Below are positions 25,351 through 33,990 of a stretch of 64,000 nucleotides of DNA, one piece after another. The stretch covers positions 620,001 through 684,000 of the forward strand of contig NZ_BNJI01000003.1 of assembly GCF_016587415.1 (NCBI RefSeq), written 5' to 3'. The translations under genes were made by a program, and so were the position numbers. This DNA comes from Ktedonobacter sp. SOSP1-85. Its GTDB lineage: Bacteria; Chloroflexota; Ktedonobacteria; Ktedonobacterales; Ktedonobacteraceae. Under the pieces are notes generated by a model that ran no database searches, was not told the DNA's origin, and saw only the letters and a list, made by a program, of their open reading frames with translations. Each line of letters opens with the position of its first letter. Positions within the stretch are counted from its first letter, which is position 1.

Positions 25351-26136
25351 ATGATAACACAGGCCTTCTGGATCGAGGAAGGGGAAGACACCTTCCGCGC
25401 AACAATACATACACAGGGACCCTGGCATCCAGACTTTCAGCATGGGGGACCGCCAGCGGCCCTGCTGGTGCGCCAGATAGAGCATTGCTCGCCACGACCA
25501 GATATGATGCTAGCGCGCGTCTCCATCGACATCCTTGGGCCTATGCCTATCGCCACCTTTCGCGCCACCGCACGCATGGTGCGCCCTGGGCGCAGCGTGG
25601 AACTACTGGAGGCCACACTCGAACATGAGGGACGAACCGTCATGCGTGCCAACGCCTGGCGCGTAAAACTACCCAACGCGCAGCCGCCCGCGCAAGCTCC
25701 CGATCAGGCTCCCCCTATACCAGCAGAGACCACCGATCCCACCCAGACTCCTGCCTGGAACTGCGGCTTTCTAGCCGCGACCGAGTGGCGCTTCGTCCAC
25801 GGCAACTATGCCCAGATTGGCTCGGCCATGGCCTGGATTCGCCTGCGCTTCCCTCTACTGGCGGGAGAGGAGCTGTCTCCCACCCAGCGTTTGATCGCGA
25901 CCGCCGATTCGGCCAACGGCATTAGTAGCGCGCTTGACATCAGCACCTGGCAATTTATTCCGCCTGAGCTAACGCTGCATATCCTGCGCCCACCAACTGG
26001 CGAGTGGCTCTGTCTGGATGCGGCGACCATCATCCAGAGCGAGGGAATCGGCCTGACAACCTCCAAACTCTATGATACCCATGGCCTGGCCGCTCGCTCC
26101 GCTCAATCCCTCTTCATCTCCCGGCGCACCCAGTAA
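25351..26136 (+). CDS. Acyl-CoA thioesterase-like (double hotdog) protein
   Basis: A 261-residue protein with two hotdog-like halves: HPDFQHGGPPAALLVRQIEH with RVSIDILGPMPIATFRATAR in the first, and LIATADSANGISSALD with GEWLCLDAATIIQSEGIGL in the second. This matches TesB-like/thioesterase-superfamily proteins that hydrolyse acyl-CoA. The ATG at 25351 has AGGAG six bases upstream; the frame is open from 25213. Monocistronic. Confidence 0.75.
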   Translation: MITQAFWIEEGEDTFRATIHTQGPWHPDFQHGGPPAALLVRQIEHCSPRPDMMLARVSIDILGPMPIATFRATARMVRPGRSVELLEATLEHEGRTVMRANAWRVKLPNAQPPAQAPDQAPPIPAETTDPTQTPAWNCGFLAATEWRFVHGNYAQIGSAMAWIRLRFPLLAGEELSPTQRLIATADSANGISSALDISTWQFIPPELTLHILRPPTGEWLCLDAATIIQSEGIGLTTSKLYDTHGLAARSAQSLFISRRTQ

Positions 26137-26212
26137 AAGCCCATGGGACCCATGCTCCACCAGGACACAGTCATAAACTCAAAGAAAAAAGAGGAAGCCT
26201 TTGTGGAGAAAT

Positions 26213-26279
26213 AGAAGATATTAAGCATGCGTGGCTGGCCGGGATGCCCCCGGCCAGCCACGCATGCTTAATATCTTCT
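26213..26279. terminator. Palindromic terminator, 31-bp arms
   Basis: Perfect arms 26213-26243 and 26249-26279 after the thioesterase gene. The following 150 bases to 26432 are AT-rich and hold no gene. Confidence 0.7.
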
Positions 26280-26432
26280 TTGCTGGTTCTATCGTATCAC
26301 ATCTGTCAATTACTACACATTGTCTATTTGGACGATGTTTTTCTTTCTTTTTAAGGGTATTCTTTCAATGTACTGTTTTTGTTTGTCACACATAGACGCT
26401 CAACACTTCAAACCTCAGTAGAAGGAGAAGGC

Positions 26433-26683
26433 ATGCACACGCCCTTCACGCGTTACATCATCCTGCTATCTACGTACCTTAAACCCCAATGGCGGCGTAG
26501 TCTCTTACTTGGGCTACTGATTCTCTTGACGATTGACCTCCAGCTCCTTAGGTTTCGCACCGCCCGGCGCTTTTAGAACTAGCCAACCAGATCATCGTCC
26601 TGAAAGATGGCCGCGTCGAAGCCACAGGGCCCCTGGACTCGCTACTAGAGACCTGCGAAGAGCTGCAAGGTATCCTCAGATGA
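26433..26683 (+). pseudogene. ABC exporter relic with internal deletion
   Basis: The ATG at 26433 (AAGGAGAAGG upstream) starts as a type I ABC exporter: MHTPFTRYIILLSTYLKPQW followed by a membrane helix. At about 26545-26575 the reading changes frame and jumps to the far C-terminus of the same kind of protein: LELANQIIVLKDGRVEATG, the strand and turn after the H-loop of the ATPase domain, to the TGA at 26681. Roughly 500 codons in between are missing. Both ends fit one gene, so this is a deletion relic. Confidence 0.75.
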
Positions 26684-26766
26684 AGCTGGGTGCATCGTTC
26701 GCTCCTCCACACATAATCAATGGGTATCATCAGGTGAACGTACCTCCCCATAGAATGGAGAGGCTT

Positions 26767-27987
26767 CTACGCAGTTGCCCGCGTTGGCCGCGTCCCGACC
26801 GAAAGCTGTTTTCGTCCGATACCGAGGATGACCTTCGCTGAGGCCGTATCCCGATCCAGTTCACACCCACACGTACAAGAATGCCACCGCTCTTCTAACG
26901 TCTTCTTGCCTACATTCCCGCAATTCGGGCAAATCTGGCTGGTGTACTTAGGATCAACTTGTACGAGAGTACGCCCGGCCCATGCTGCCTTGTACGTACA
27001 CATTCCCACAAATTGACTCCAACCAGCGTCGGCTATTGATTTGTTTAATCCCGCTTTGGCCGCCGCCCCATTAGGCAAATACTGTCCTGTCTCTTCGTCC
27101 TGCTTCGGCTTGGGCTGTTTCACCAGATTGGCCATGGTGAGATCCTCAAGCACGATCACTTGATAGCGATTGACGAGCTTTCTTGAGGCTTTGTGAGCGA
27201 AGTCGGCACGCTGATTGCGGACCTTACGATGGGCCTTTGCCACGCGCTTCACTGCCTTCGCTCTGCGATGACTGCCGCGCTTCTTGCGAGACAAGGACTC
27301 TTGTAGCTTCTTGAGCTTGTTCTCTGCTCTCCGATAATGGCGCGGGTTCTCAAGGAATTCACCATTGGACAAGGCGGCAAAGTGAGTCACACCCAGGTCT
27401 ATCCCTACATCCTCATAGCTGCTAGGCAAGGCTTCCGGCTTGTCCACTTCGCAGCTAAAACAGGCATACCAATGCTCTCCCTCGCGCTTGATGGTCAAGG
27501 TTTTGACTTTGCCTATCATGTCTCGATGCAGGTGCAGTTTCACTGTTCCAATCTTCGTCAATTTCAGATTGACTCTGACCATGCCCTTCTTATCAGGCGG
27601 GCGTGTTTGTTGATCCAATTTCCAGCCAGCGCCGTCCGGGTAGGTAAACGAGTTATAGCGGTTACGACCCTGAAAACGCGGGTATCCTGGTTTCTGGCCT
27701 TTGGCACAGCGATCAAAAAACCGTTGAAATGCCTTGTCCAGTCGTTTTAACACATCTTGCAGGACATGAGCAGCGATATCCTGATACTCTTCTCTGATCT
27801 TTGCCTTGATCTCTGGAAGGACATTTTGTTGATCATAGTAGGTGATCGATTTGCCCGCCATACGGTAAGCATCCTTCCTCTCGGAAAGACCCGCATTGTA
27901 GAGTTCTCGACAACGTGCCAGAACCCAATGGAGTTTGTTCTCCACCGTCTTATTGGGAGCTAAACGGTACTTGTACGTTTTTCTCAT
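26767..27987 (-). CDS. tnpB: TnpB, IS605-type RNA-guided nuclease
   Basis: A 406-residue TnpB. The start at 27987 (not 28086) gives MRKTYKYRLAPNKTVE, the normal N-terminus, and overlaps the tnpA stop as ATGA. RuvC-like acidic residues are in place: Asp in GIDLGVTHFAAL, Glu in VIVLEDLTMANL, Asp in LDRDTASAKVIL; the zinc finger is CPNCG ... CTCGC. The usual Asn after the last Asp is Thr-Ala-Ser here. TnpB proteins cut DNA using a guide RNA made from the element's right end and help keep the element in place. Confidence 0.93.
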   Translation of the reverse strand: MRKTYKYRLAPNKTVENKLHWVLARCRELYNAGLSERKDAYRMAGKSITYYDQQNVLPEIKAKIREEYQDIAAHVLQDVLKRLDKAFQRFFDRCAKGQKPGYPRFQGRNRYNSFTYPDGAGWKLDQQTRPPDKKGMVRVNLKLTKIGTVKLHLHRDMIGKVKTLTIKREGEHWYACFSCEVDKPEALPSSYEDVGIDLGVTHFAALSNGEFLENPRHYRRAENKLKKLQESLSRKKRGSHRRAKAVKRVAKAHRKVRNQRADFAHKASRKLVNRYQVIVLEDLTMANLVKQPKPKQDEETGQYLPNGAAAKAGLNKSIADAGWSQFVGMCTYKAAWAGRTLVQVDPKYTSQICPNCGNVGKKTLEERWHSCTCGCELDRDTASAKVILGIGRKQLSVGTRPTRATA

Positions 27988-28382
27988 GTCCCTTGTCCCA
28001 ACTCGATATATTTTTTGACGGTTTCCTCGGTCATGTCTCCGACGGTGCCAACGTAGTAACTGCGAGACCAGAAATTCCCACCCCACAGTTGTTTTTTGAC
28101 TTCGGGATGCTGCTTAAAGACTTGTCTCGCAGTAATCCCTTTGAGGGTATTAACAATGAGAGAGGGCGCAATAGCGGGTGGCGCACTCAAAAAGAGGTGA
28201 ACGTGGTCTTCCTGTACATTGAGTGCGCCGATCTCCCAAGTATTCGCCTCACATAATCGCCTGATTTCTTCCTCAATAAACGTGGCGATATTCCCCACCA
28301 GAATAGTCTTGCGATACTTGGGGCACCATACAAAATGGTATGCTATTTTATATATGGCATGCTTCGTATGTTGTTCTCTCAT
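27984..28382 (-). CDS. tnpA: TnpA, Y1 single-strand transposase of IS200/IS605
   Basis: A 132-residue Y1 HUH transposase: the start KIAYHFVWCPKYRKTIL, the HUH motif in EDHVHLFLSAPP, and the catalytic Tyr in EETVKKYIEL. It moves the element as single-stranded DNA by recognising end hairpins. The ATG at 28382 is preferred to 28409 because the latter lies inside the left-end palindrome. Translation is probably limited by that hairpin. Confidence 0.93.
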   Translation of the reverse strand: MREQHTKHAIYKIAYHFVWCPKYRKTILVGNIATFIEEEIRRLCEANTWEIGALNVQEDHVHLFLSAPPAIAPSLIVNTLKGITARQVFKQHPEVKKQLWGGNFWSRSYYVGTVGDMTEETVKKYIELGQGT

Positions 28383-28383
28383 A

Positions 28384-28428
28384 CGCTCTATTCTAGCATG
28401 GTATGCCATACCATGCTAGAATAGAGCG
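28384..28428. repeat. IS200/IS605 left-end palindrome
   Basis: Perfect arms 28384-28404 and 28408-28428, three-base loop, directly upstream of the tnpA start. It is the expected TnpA recognition hairpin. A nested GC-rich structure follows at 28433-28477 (outer GGGCCGCC/GGCGGCCC, middle CCCCT/AGGGG, inner GCC-TGAA-GGC). Confidence 0.75.
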
Positions 28429-28671
28429 AGAGGGGCCGCCTAACCCCTGCCTGAAGGCGAGGGGAATGCGGCGGCCCGGCCTTCAAATAAAAAACCCAAT
28501 CTACCCCTAATTTCAGGGTACTCACAAGACTTACTCATATCTGGCAGCTGGGTACGATCTCTTCATGTGGTATAGTAGAGCTAACAAGCGGCATTCCACA
28601 TCATCAAAGAACTCAGGCATTTCGCTGCCTTTCTATTGATATTCTTCTCTGTATTTATAAGGAGACCGCCC

Positions 28672-30075
28672 ATGAGTGATGTACTCGTCCAGCCCCCAAC
28701 GGAGGGGGAAGGGACCTCGGCGCTACAGCATAATACGCTGGGCCTGCGTCACGCGATCGTTATTTCGGTGGCCGTTATGTCGCCAGCCGCCTCGGTTTTC
28801 TTCAATACTATTCCTCAAGCCGGCCTAGTCGGCGCGGCCATCCCCTTATGCTACCTGGTGGGATTTGTGATCGCTTTGCTGGTCGCGAATCAGTACAGCG
28901 AATTCTCGCGCGAGATCCCTTCCAGCGGCTCGGCCTATACCTTTGTTCTGAAGGGGCTAGGCCCAATTCCAGGATTTCTTACCGCCTGGGTTGGCCTGGC
29001 AGCAGTCGTCACCGGCGTACCCTATTCCTTTGTGCTGCTTGGTGCCAACCTGCAAACGCTGGTCCTGCGCTGGTTCGGCCTTAACCTCCACTGGAGCTTC
29101 TGGTTTGTGCTAGCCATAGGCCTGGCCTTCGCCATCTGCTACCTGGGCGTGCGCCAGTCCTTGAATATGGACCTGGCCTTCCTCGTCTTCGAAATTGGCG
29201 TGTGCCTGATTCTAGCAGCCATCGTCCTCTTCCACGTGGGGCAGCAGGGAGGGCTAAGCCTGGTTCCTTTCACCCTCCAGACCGTGCCCGCCAATGGCGA
29301 CATTACCGCTGGTCTGATTCTCGCGACTCTCAGCTATATTGGCTTTGAGACCGCCGCCGCCCTGGGCGAGGAGACCCGTGATCCTCATCGCAATATTCCA
29401 CGCGCCGTCTTCGGTTCCATGCTCGTCGTCGGCCTCTTCTACGTGCTCATGGCCTATGTCGGCACCATCGGTTACGGTATTCCGCACATGGTCAATGGTT
29501 TCGCCAACGATCCTGCGCCCTTCGATACTATTGGTCGCCTCTACGGTGGTCCCATACTAATCGTACTCATCGACATCGTGGGCGTGCTCTCCTTCTTTAG
29601 CGCGGCACTGGCAATCATCAATGGTGGCGCGCGCATCCTCTACGCAGTGGGTCGCGACGGCCTCTTGCCTCGCTGGAGCACCTGGCTGCATCCCAGGCGC
29701 CAGAATCCCATCGGCACGGTCATCATGCTATGCACCCTCGGCCTGGTCATCGGCCTACCGCTGGGCTTCCTCTTCACGCCCATCCAGGCCTTTGGCTTCC
29801 TGGGTACACTCGACGCCGCCCTGGTCCTGATTATCTATGGCCTGGTCTCGGTCGCCAGCATCCTCTTCTTCTGGCGCAAACGCCGCGCGCGCTTCAACGT
29901 CTTTCTCCACGCCCTACTCCCAGGACTGGCGACCCTGATTATTGCGGGCATCCTTGCGGCGGTCTTTATCTCGCCCTCTCCCTGGCCACTCAACCTCATT
30001 CCCTTTGTGCTCGGGGCCTGGCTCATCCTGGGATTCGTCCTGCTCTTCGTCCTGCGCCAAAAACTGACAGGATAG
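28672..30075 (+). CDS. APC family amino acid permease
   Basis: A 467-residue transporter with about twelve membrane helices. GLRHAIVISVAVMSPAASVF at the N-terminus, EIPSSGSAYTFVLKGLG, and TLSYIGFETAAALGEETRDP are family markers of amino acid-polyamine-organocation permeases. Substrate not determined. AAGGAG precedes the ATG at 28672; a longer frame from 28636 lacks a site. It sits between two mobile elements and is followed immediately by hairpins of the second. Confidence 0.9.
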   Translation: MSDVLVQPPTEGEGTSALQHNTLGLRHAIVISVAVMSPAASVFFNTIPQAGLVGAAIPLCYLVGFVIALLVANQYSEFSREIPSSGSAYTFVLKGLGPIPGFLTAWVGLAAVVTGVPYSFVLLGANLQTLVLRWFGLNLHWSFWFVLAIGLAFAICYLGVRQSLNMDLAFLVFEIGVCLILAAIVLFHVGQQGGLSLVPFTLQTVPANGDITAGLILATLSYIGFETAAALGEETRDPHRNIPRAVFGSMLVVGLFYVLMAYVGTIGYGIPHMVNGFANDPAPFDTIGRLYGGPILIVLIDIVGVLSFFSAALAIINGGARILYAVGRDGLLPRWSTWLHPRRQNPIGTVIMLCTLGLVIGLPLGFLFTPIQAFGFLGTLDAALVLIIYGLVSVASILFFWRKRRARFNVFLHALLPGLATLIIAGILAAVFISPSPWPLNLIPFVLGAWLILGFVLLFVLRQKLTG

Positions 30076-30243
30076 GGCTTTAGCCCGCCGCAAGCCACGG
30101 TTCTTTAGACCGTGATGAGGCGTGTTATTGGGCTTGAGCCCCTGTCAAACCTAGTACGAATAGAACACATGTTTGACAATTTCAAATCAGCAGAGTATCC
30201 TCTACGAGAGATAGCATATATTTTGTGAGAGGAGGTCCTGAAA

Positions 30244-31779
30244 ATGGCAAAAGCCACGAAAACCATCAGGCAGGCGTTGCACCATCCGCCGCAGTATGCT
30301 GCCTACTTCGCGGCAAATCAGGTCCTCTTCAATCGCGTCGTGGCCTTTTATTTCGACTGTATCCAGGCACACGAAGGTCTTCTTGCCCTCAAAAATAAGG
30401 AGGCCCTCACGGCCCTGGAGAAACTCACGCATGCAACGGGTGCGAACCCCCATCCGATCATGCCACTCACCGACCTCGCGCCAGATGTCCCGGCGATGTT
30501 CAGACGTGCCGCCATCAATGCGGCCCTGGGTTCGGCCCGCGCATTTTCTTCTTCCCTCAAAACATGGCGAGCACGTAAGCAGAAACACGAAGCCAAACAG
30601 ACGAGATCGGGAGGGAAGAAGAAGCCATTCAAGGAGCGACCACCAGTCCCACCCCGATCATGGAACAAGTCGGTTCCCTTCTACGCAAGCCTTTGGCGTG
30701 AGCGTCATAGGCATGGTATCGTGCTCAAAGTCTGGACCGGCTCGTGCTGGTCCTGGCTCAAAGTCCACCTCCTCGGTCGCGATCTCCCCAATGGGTACGC
30801 GATGGGCAGTCCACAGCTTGTTCGCAAGGGGGATCGCTGGTGGTTACATACTCCCATTGAGAAGATATTCGAGGCTCCCGCAAAGAGCGGAGAGCAACTC
30901 ACCACCGCCCAGACACGTCTCTGCGCGGTGGATCTCAATCTCGACAAGCATCTCGCTGTGTGCAGCGTCCAGACAGGTGACGGCACCATCCTGGCTACTT
31001 CCTTCATCGGAAATGGCACAGCGGTATCGGGCTGTAGGAAACAACTGCTTGGACGCATTGCACGCAACCGATCACAGACTGGCATCATTGCCGAGAACGA
31101 ACAGGACAATGCCGATCTCTGGGCGAAAATCAGGCACGTTGACGAACAGATCGCGCATCTGGTGAGCGCTCGCATTGTCCAGTTCGCTCTCGAGCACAAA
31201 GCGAGCATCCTGGTTTTTGAACATCTGGGCAACCTGCAACCGGAGAAGGGCACGTATTCGCGCCGGAGCAATACCAAACGCGCCTATTGGATGAAAGGGC
31301 GCATGTTCCGCTACGCAAAGTACAAAGCCTGGCATACAGGCGGCATCATCACCTGCCGTGTGAATCCGCGCAATACGAGCAGAGAATGCCATCGCTGTCA
31401 CGCAGCTGTCATTCGCTATAACCAGGGACAGCCTGTGGAAGGCTACACCCCCGGCGCCGCGCTCTGTCTCTGCCCACAGTGCCAGATGCGCGATCATGCC
31501 GACAGAAATGCCAGTTTGAGAATCGGACAACGCTTGATCGAGCGGACGCAAGAACCGTTGAAGGAAAAGCCTCATGCTCGTTCGCAACGTGCGAAGAGGG
31601 AGTCGAAAGACTCAGGTGTTGGGATCTCCCAGGATGCCAAACGCCAGATGGGACCATCTCTCCCTGCGGCCAGGCGTGGAGATCATGCCAACGGGGATGG
31701 CACCGCCCAGGGGAGAAGGCGCCGGATGGGCGCGCCTCTCCCAGATATTGCGTCCCAACTACGGGTTCACTTTGAGTAG
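30244..31779 (+). CDS. TnpB-related RuvC nuclease, long C-terminal extension
   Basis: A 511-residue protein of the TnpB-related group. RuvC-like residues: Asp in CAVDLNLDKHLAVCSV, Glu in ILVFEHLGNLQP, Asp in RDHADRNASLRIGQRL; zinc ligands in CHRCH and CPQCQ. It differs clearly from the 26767 TnpB in its N-terminal domain and in a longer finger loop. After the last catalytic Asp it runs on for about 80 basic, low-complexity residues; that DNA is GC-rich and hairpin-forming, which suggests it overlaps the guide RNA. AGGAGG precedes the ATG. Confidence 0.85.
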   Translation: MAKATKTIRQALHHPPQYAAYFAANQVLFNRVVAFYFDCIQAHEGLLALKNKEALTALEKLTHATGANPHPIMPLTDLAPDVPAMFRRAAINAALGSARAFSSSLKTWRARKQKHEAKQTRSGGKKKPFKERPPVPPRSWNKSVPFYASLWRERHRHGIVLKVWTGSCWSWLKVHLLGRDLPNGYAMGSPQLVRKGDRWWLHTPIEKIFEAPAKSGEQLTTAQTRLCAVDLNLDKHLAVCSVQTGDGTILATSFIGNGTAVSGCRKQLLGRIARNRSQTGIIAENEQDNADLWAKIRHVDEQIAHLVSARIVQFALEHKASILVFEHLGNLQPEKGTYSRRSNTKRAYWMKGRMFRYAKYKAWHTGGIITCRVNPRNTSRECHRCHAAVIRYNQGQPVEGYTPGAALCLCPQCQMRDHADRNASLRIGQRLIERTQEPLKEKPHARSQRAKRESKDSGVGISQDAKRQMGPSLPAARRGDHANGDGTAQGRRRRMGAPLPDIASQLRVHFE

Positions 31780-31859
31780 TGGCTACGCCACCTGTCTCAC
31801 GAACCCGACTACGGCACAGTGTCAGAAGCTGCTCGGCTTTAGCCGATGCGGAGTGTCAC
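31600..31859 (+). ncRNA. Putative guide (omega/re) RNA of the TnpB element
   Basis: In this family the guide RNA overlaps the 3' end of tnpB and ends at the right boundary. The stretch is rich in local dyads (for example GATGGGACCATC, and the nested stem and GGCTTTAGCC hairpin after the stop). The limits are an estimate from family knowledge. Confidence 0.4.
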
Positions 31860-31963
31860 CACACAGATCGTGTAAGGAGGAAACAAACTTCTCGCCACAC
31901 CTCTTTACCCTATGCGAAGCACCACAGATGCTGAGAAGGCATATTGGAGCGATCGCTTTCGCT

Positions 31964-33846
31964 CTAGGAAAGCAATTTATCGGCGATGGCTTTGCAGACA
32001 TGGCGTACGATGCCCTGGCCGTCCTCAAGGGCGTTCTGCCCCTGGGTGTAGACGGCAATGATATAGGTCTCCTTGCCATGCGTAATGATGCCCGAGGAGT
32101 TCATAACCCACAACGAGTCGGGACCAACTACCCAGCCATCTTTGAGCGCGACTAAAGCTCCCTGGGGCACAGTGTCGCCGACTCCCACCTGCTGATCAGT
32201 CTCTACATTCCGCATGAGGTTGAGGGCGATGGAGCGATCATAGGGTGTCAGGATCTTCCCTTGCTGCAAGAGGGTCAACAGGGTGACCATCGTCTGTGGC
32301 GTCACAGTGCTATAGCCCCACGCGTCATCGTTGGGTTCAAGGCCCGTGATGCCTATCTTCTGGAGATAGTTCGTAATAGCTGATGCTCCCCCAAGCTCGT
32401 CAAAGAAGAGCGCGGAGGCGGAGTCATTGTCAGAGTTCTCGATCATCGTGGTCAATAATTGCATCTGATCATCATCTGGCTCCTGGCTCTGACTCTCCAG
32501 TTTATCGAAAAAGGCCAGCATGATAGGCACCTTCATCGAGCTCGCCATGGCGAATGATACATTCCCATTATAGGTATATGTACGCTGGCGCGTGATATCA
32601 TAGACCGCGACCCCTACACTATCGCCATTTTGCCTCAGGTATTTCGCCAGGTCAGATGAGAGCACATCTATCGACGCGTGCGACAACATAGTGCTGGGAG
32701 CGTTGTAACTCACTGCGGAGGCTGTAATCCAACCATTTCCGCTATTCTTTGGCGCGGACCACTGCACGTGATACCAGAGCATACCTGACTGCCACTCAGC
32801 CTCACCCAACAGCGTCAGGGGAAAATTCTGTCCCACATGCGCCATTTCCTGACCCTTCACAGGCAGGCTAAGCAGAGATGATTCGCCTTGCGCCCAGACG
32901 GTCTGCTGAGTCTTCACAGCAATATCGGGTCCACCCAGGGTGTTCAAATAATCCAGCCCCGAGGTCACACGCTGCACAGTTGGGTGGCCGGAAGCGTCCA
33001 GTGTATCTTGATCAAGCAGCAGGGCATCGCGCTCAAACACCTGGACCTGCATATGGTGGATCTGTCCATCTTTTTTCACGGTAAAGGGCACTACCTCAGT
33101 CTCCGGCAGACCAAAATCCTTCTGCCAACCATCGGGGAGATATCCGCGCGATTCATATACGTCCATAAGGTCTGTGGAATAAAATGACCAACATCCTGGC
33201 CCAGGAAGGTACCCATCTTCACAAAGACATTCTTACTCAAGGGAGGAGACAAAGCAGCATGCTTCGCAAGTAGCGAGGAGCTAATCATCCTTCGTACATT
33301 GACATAGGTTAACGAGCTTCCCTTGCCGCCAATGGGCACCTGGCTGCCCGCGTTCAATAGAGAGGGCAGCAGCGAGAGTCGCTCAACTCCTGTCGAGCGG
33401 TCACTCACACCCTTGCTAATCAAATTTGCCATCACATCTTTTGCGCCCGCCAAATCACCCTGCTGCTTGTCTGGCAGAAAGAGAGCGCCCAGGCTATAAA
33501 ATTGCAGCCAGCCACGATTCGTCGGGAAGGCAGCCGTTACTGGCACGCCTAGATTCGCCCCGCCATTATGCTTCTGATAATACCCCTCAAAGAGGGGAGA
33601 AACTTTGAGGGCTTGAGACGAAGCGAGAGAAAACGCGAAATCCGGCTCTGTAACCTTGCCATCACTCTCCCAACGCTCTCTCCGACTGACCGCCACTACG
33701 CTCCCCTGTTGCGCAGAGAGCGAACTCGAGGTCAGGCCTATGCATAATAAGGTGCTAAATACCAGGAGTGCCATGATAATTAAAATACTTTTGGGAGAAA
33801 GAGGTTTTATGCGTGTTCTTTTCGCCTTCTTGCTTCGCTCTTGCAT
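31964..33846 (-). pseudogene. Class A beta-lactamase-like serine hydrolase, frameshifted
   Basis: Two overlapping minus-strand frames form one protein of about 625 residues. The first (33846 to 33091) has a membrane anchor (LIIMALLVFSTLLCIGL) and an uncharacterised domain (GGANLGVPVTAAFPTNRGWL). The second (to 31964) has an SH3-like stretch and a beta-lactamase/D-Ala-D-Ala-type domain: nucleophile in ASSMKV (Ser-x-x-Lys), ENSDNDS (Ser-Asp-Asn), and LKDGW in place of Lys-Thr-Gly. Continuity needs one extra base in the GGGG run at 33134-33137 (ISP then DGWQKDFG). A recent one-base loss or an assembly error fits; the domain downstream is intact. Function would be cell-wall or lactam hydrolysis. 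Confidence 0.75.
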
Positions 33847-33990
33847 GTTGCTTCTTCTCTTCTTCGTCTCTAATGCCCTCTTTGAATACTAGCAGAGAAA
33901 TATCTTAAAAATAAAAAAAAGCTCTCAAGAATTTGTCAAGTCTTGCACTACATAACGGCATTCTGCGACTTAAATCGCGAGAGGTCGCCG

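Larger units (their letters stand above)
26734..28477 (-). mobile_element. IS200/IS605 family element with tnpA and tnpB
   Basis: Contains tnpA and tnpB on the minus strand. The right end is inferred near 26734, after the hairpin 26743-26763 (arms CCTC-CCAT and ATGG-GAGG) and the motif GTTCAC read on the minus strand. The left end carries a 21-bp-arm palindrome (28384-28428) and then a nested GC-rich stem-loop (28433-28477). As expected for this family there are no terminal inverted repeats or target duplication. Exact ends are uncertain. It lies just downstream of the ABC relic. Confidence 0.8.
30076..31859 (+). mobile_element. Solitary TnpB element (IS605-type, no tnpA)
   Basis: A tnpB-related gene without a tnpA. 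The left region has three small hairpins: GGGCT-TT-AGCCC at 30075-30086, CACGGT/ACCGTG at 30096-30114 and GGGCT-TG-AGCCC at 30130-30141. The right end shows a nested stem (CGGGTTC at 31761-31767 pairing with GAACCCG, around GTGGC-TAC-GCCAC), then CGGCTTTAGCCG and GTGTCAC ending near 31859, a layout like known TnpB right ends. Ends are inferred by eye. Confidence 0.6.

Noticed and set aside
28384..28477. Palindromes here as a terminator
   Set aside because: They sit at the 5' side of tnpA and match the position of IS200/IS605 end hairpins, so recognition by TnpA is more likely.
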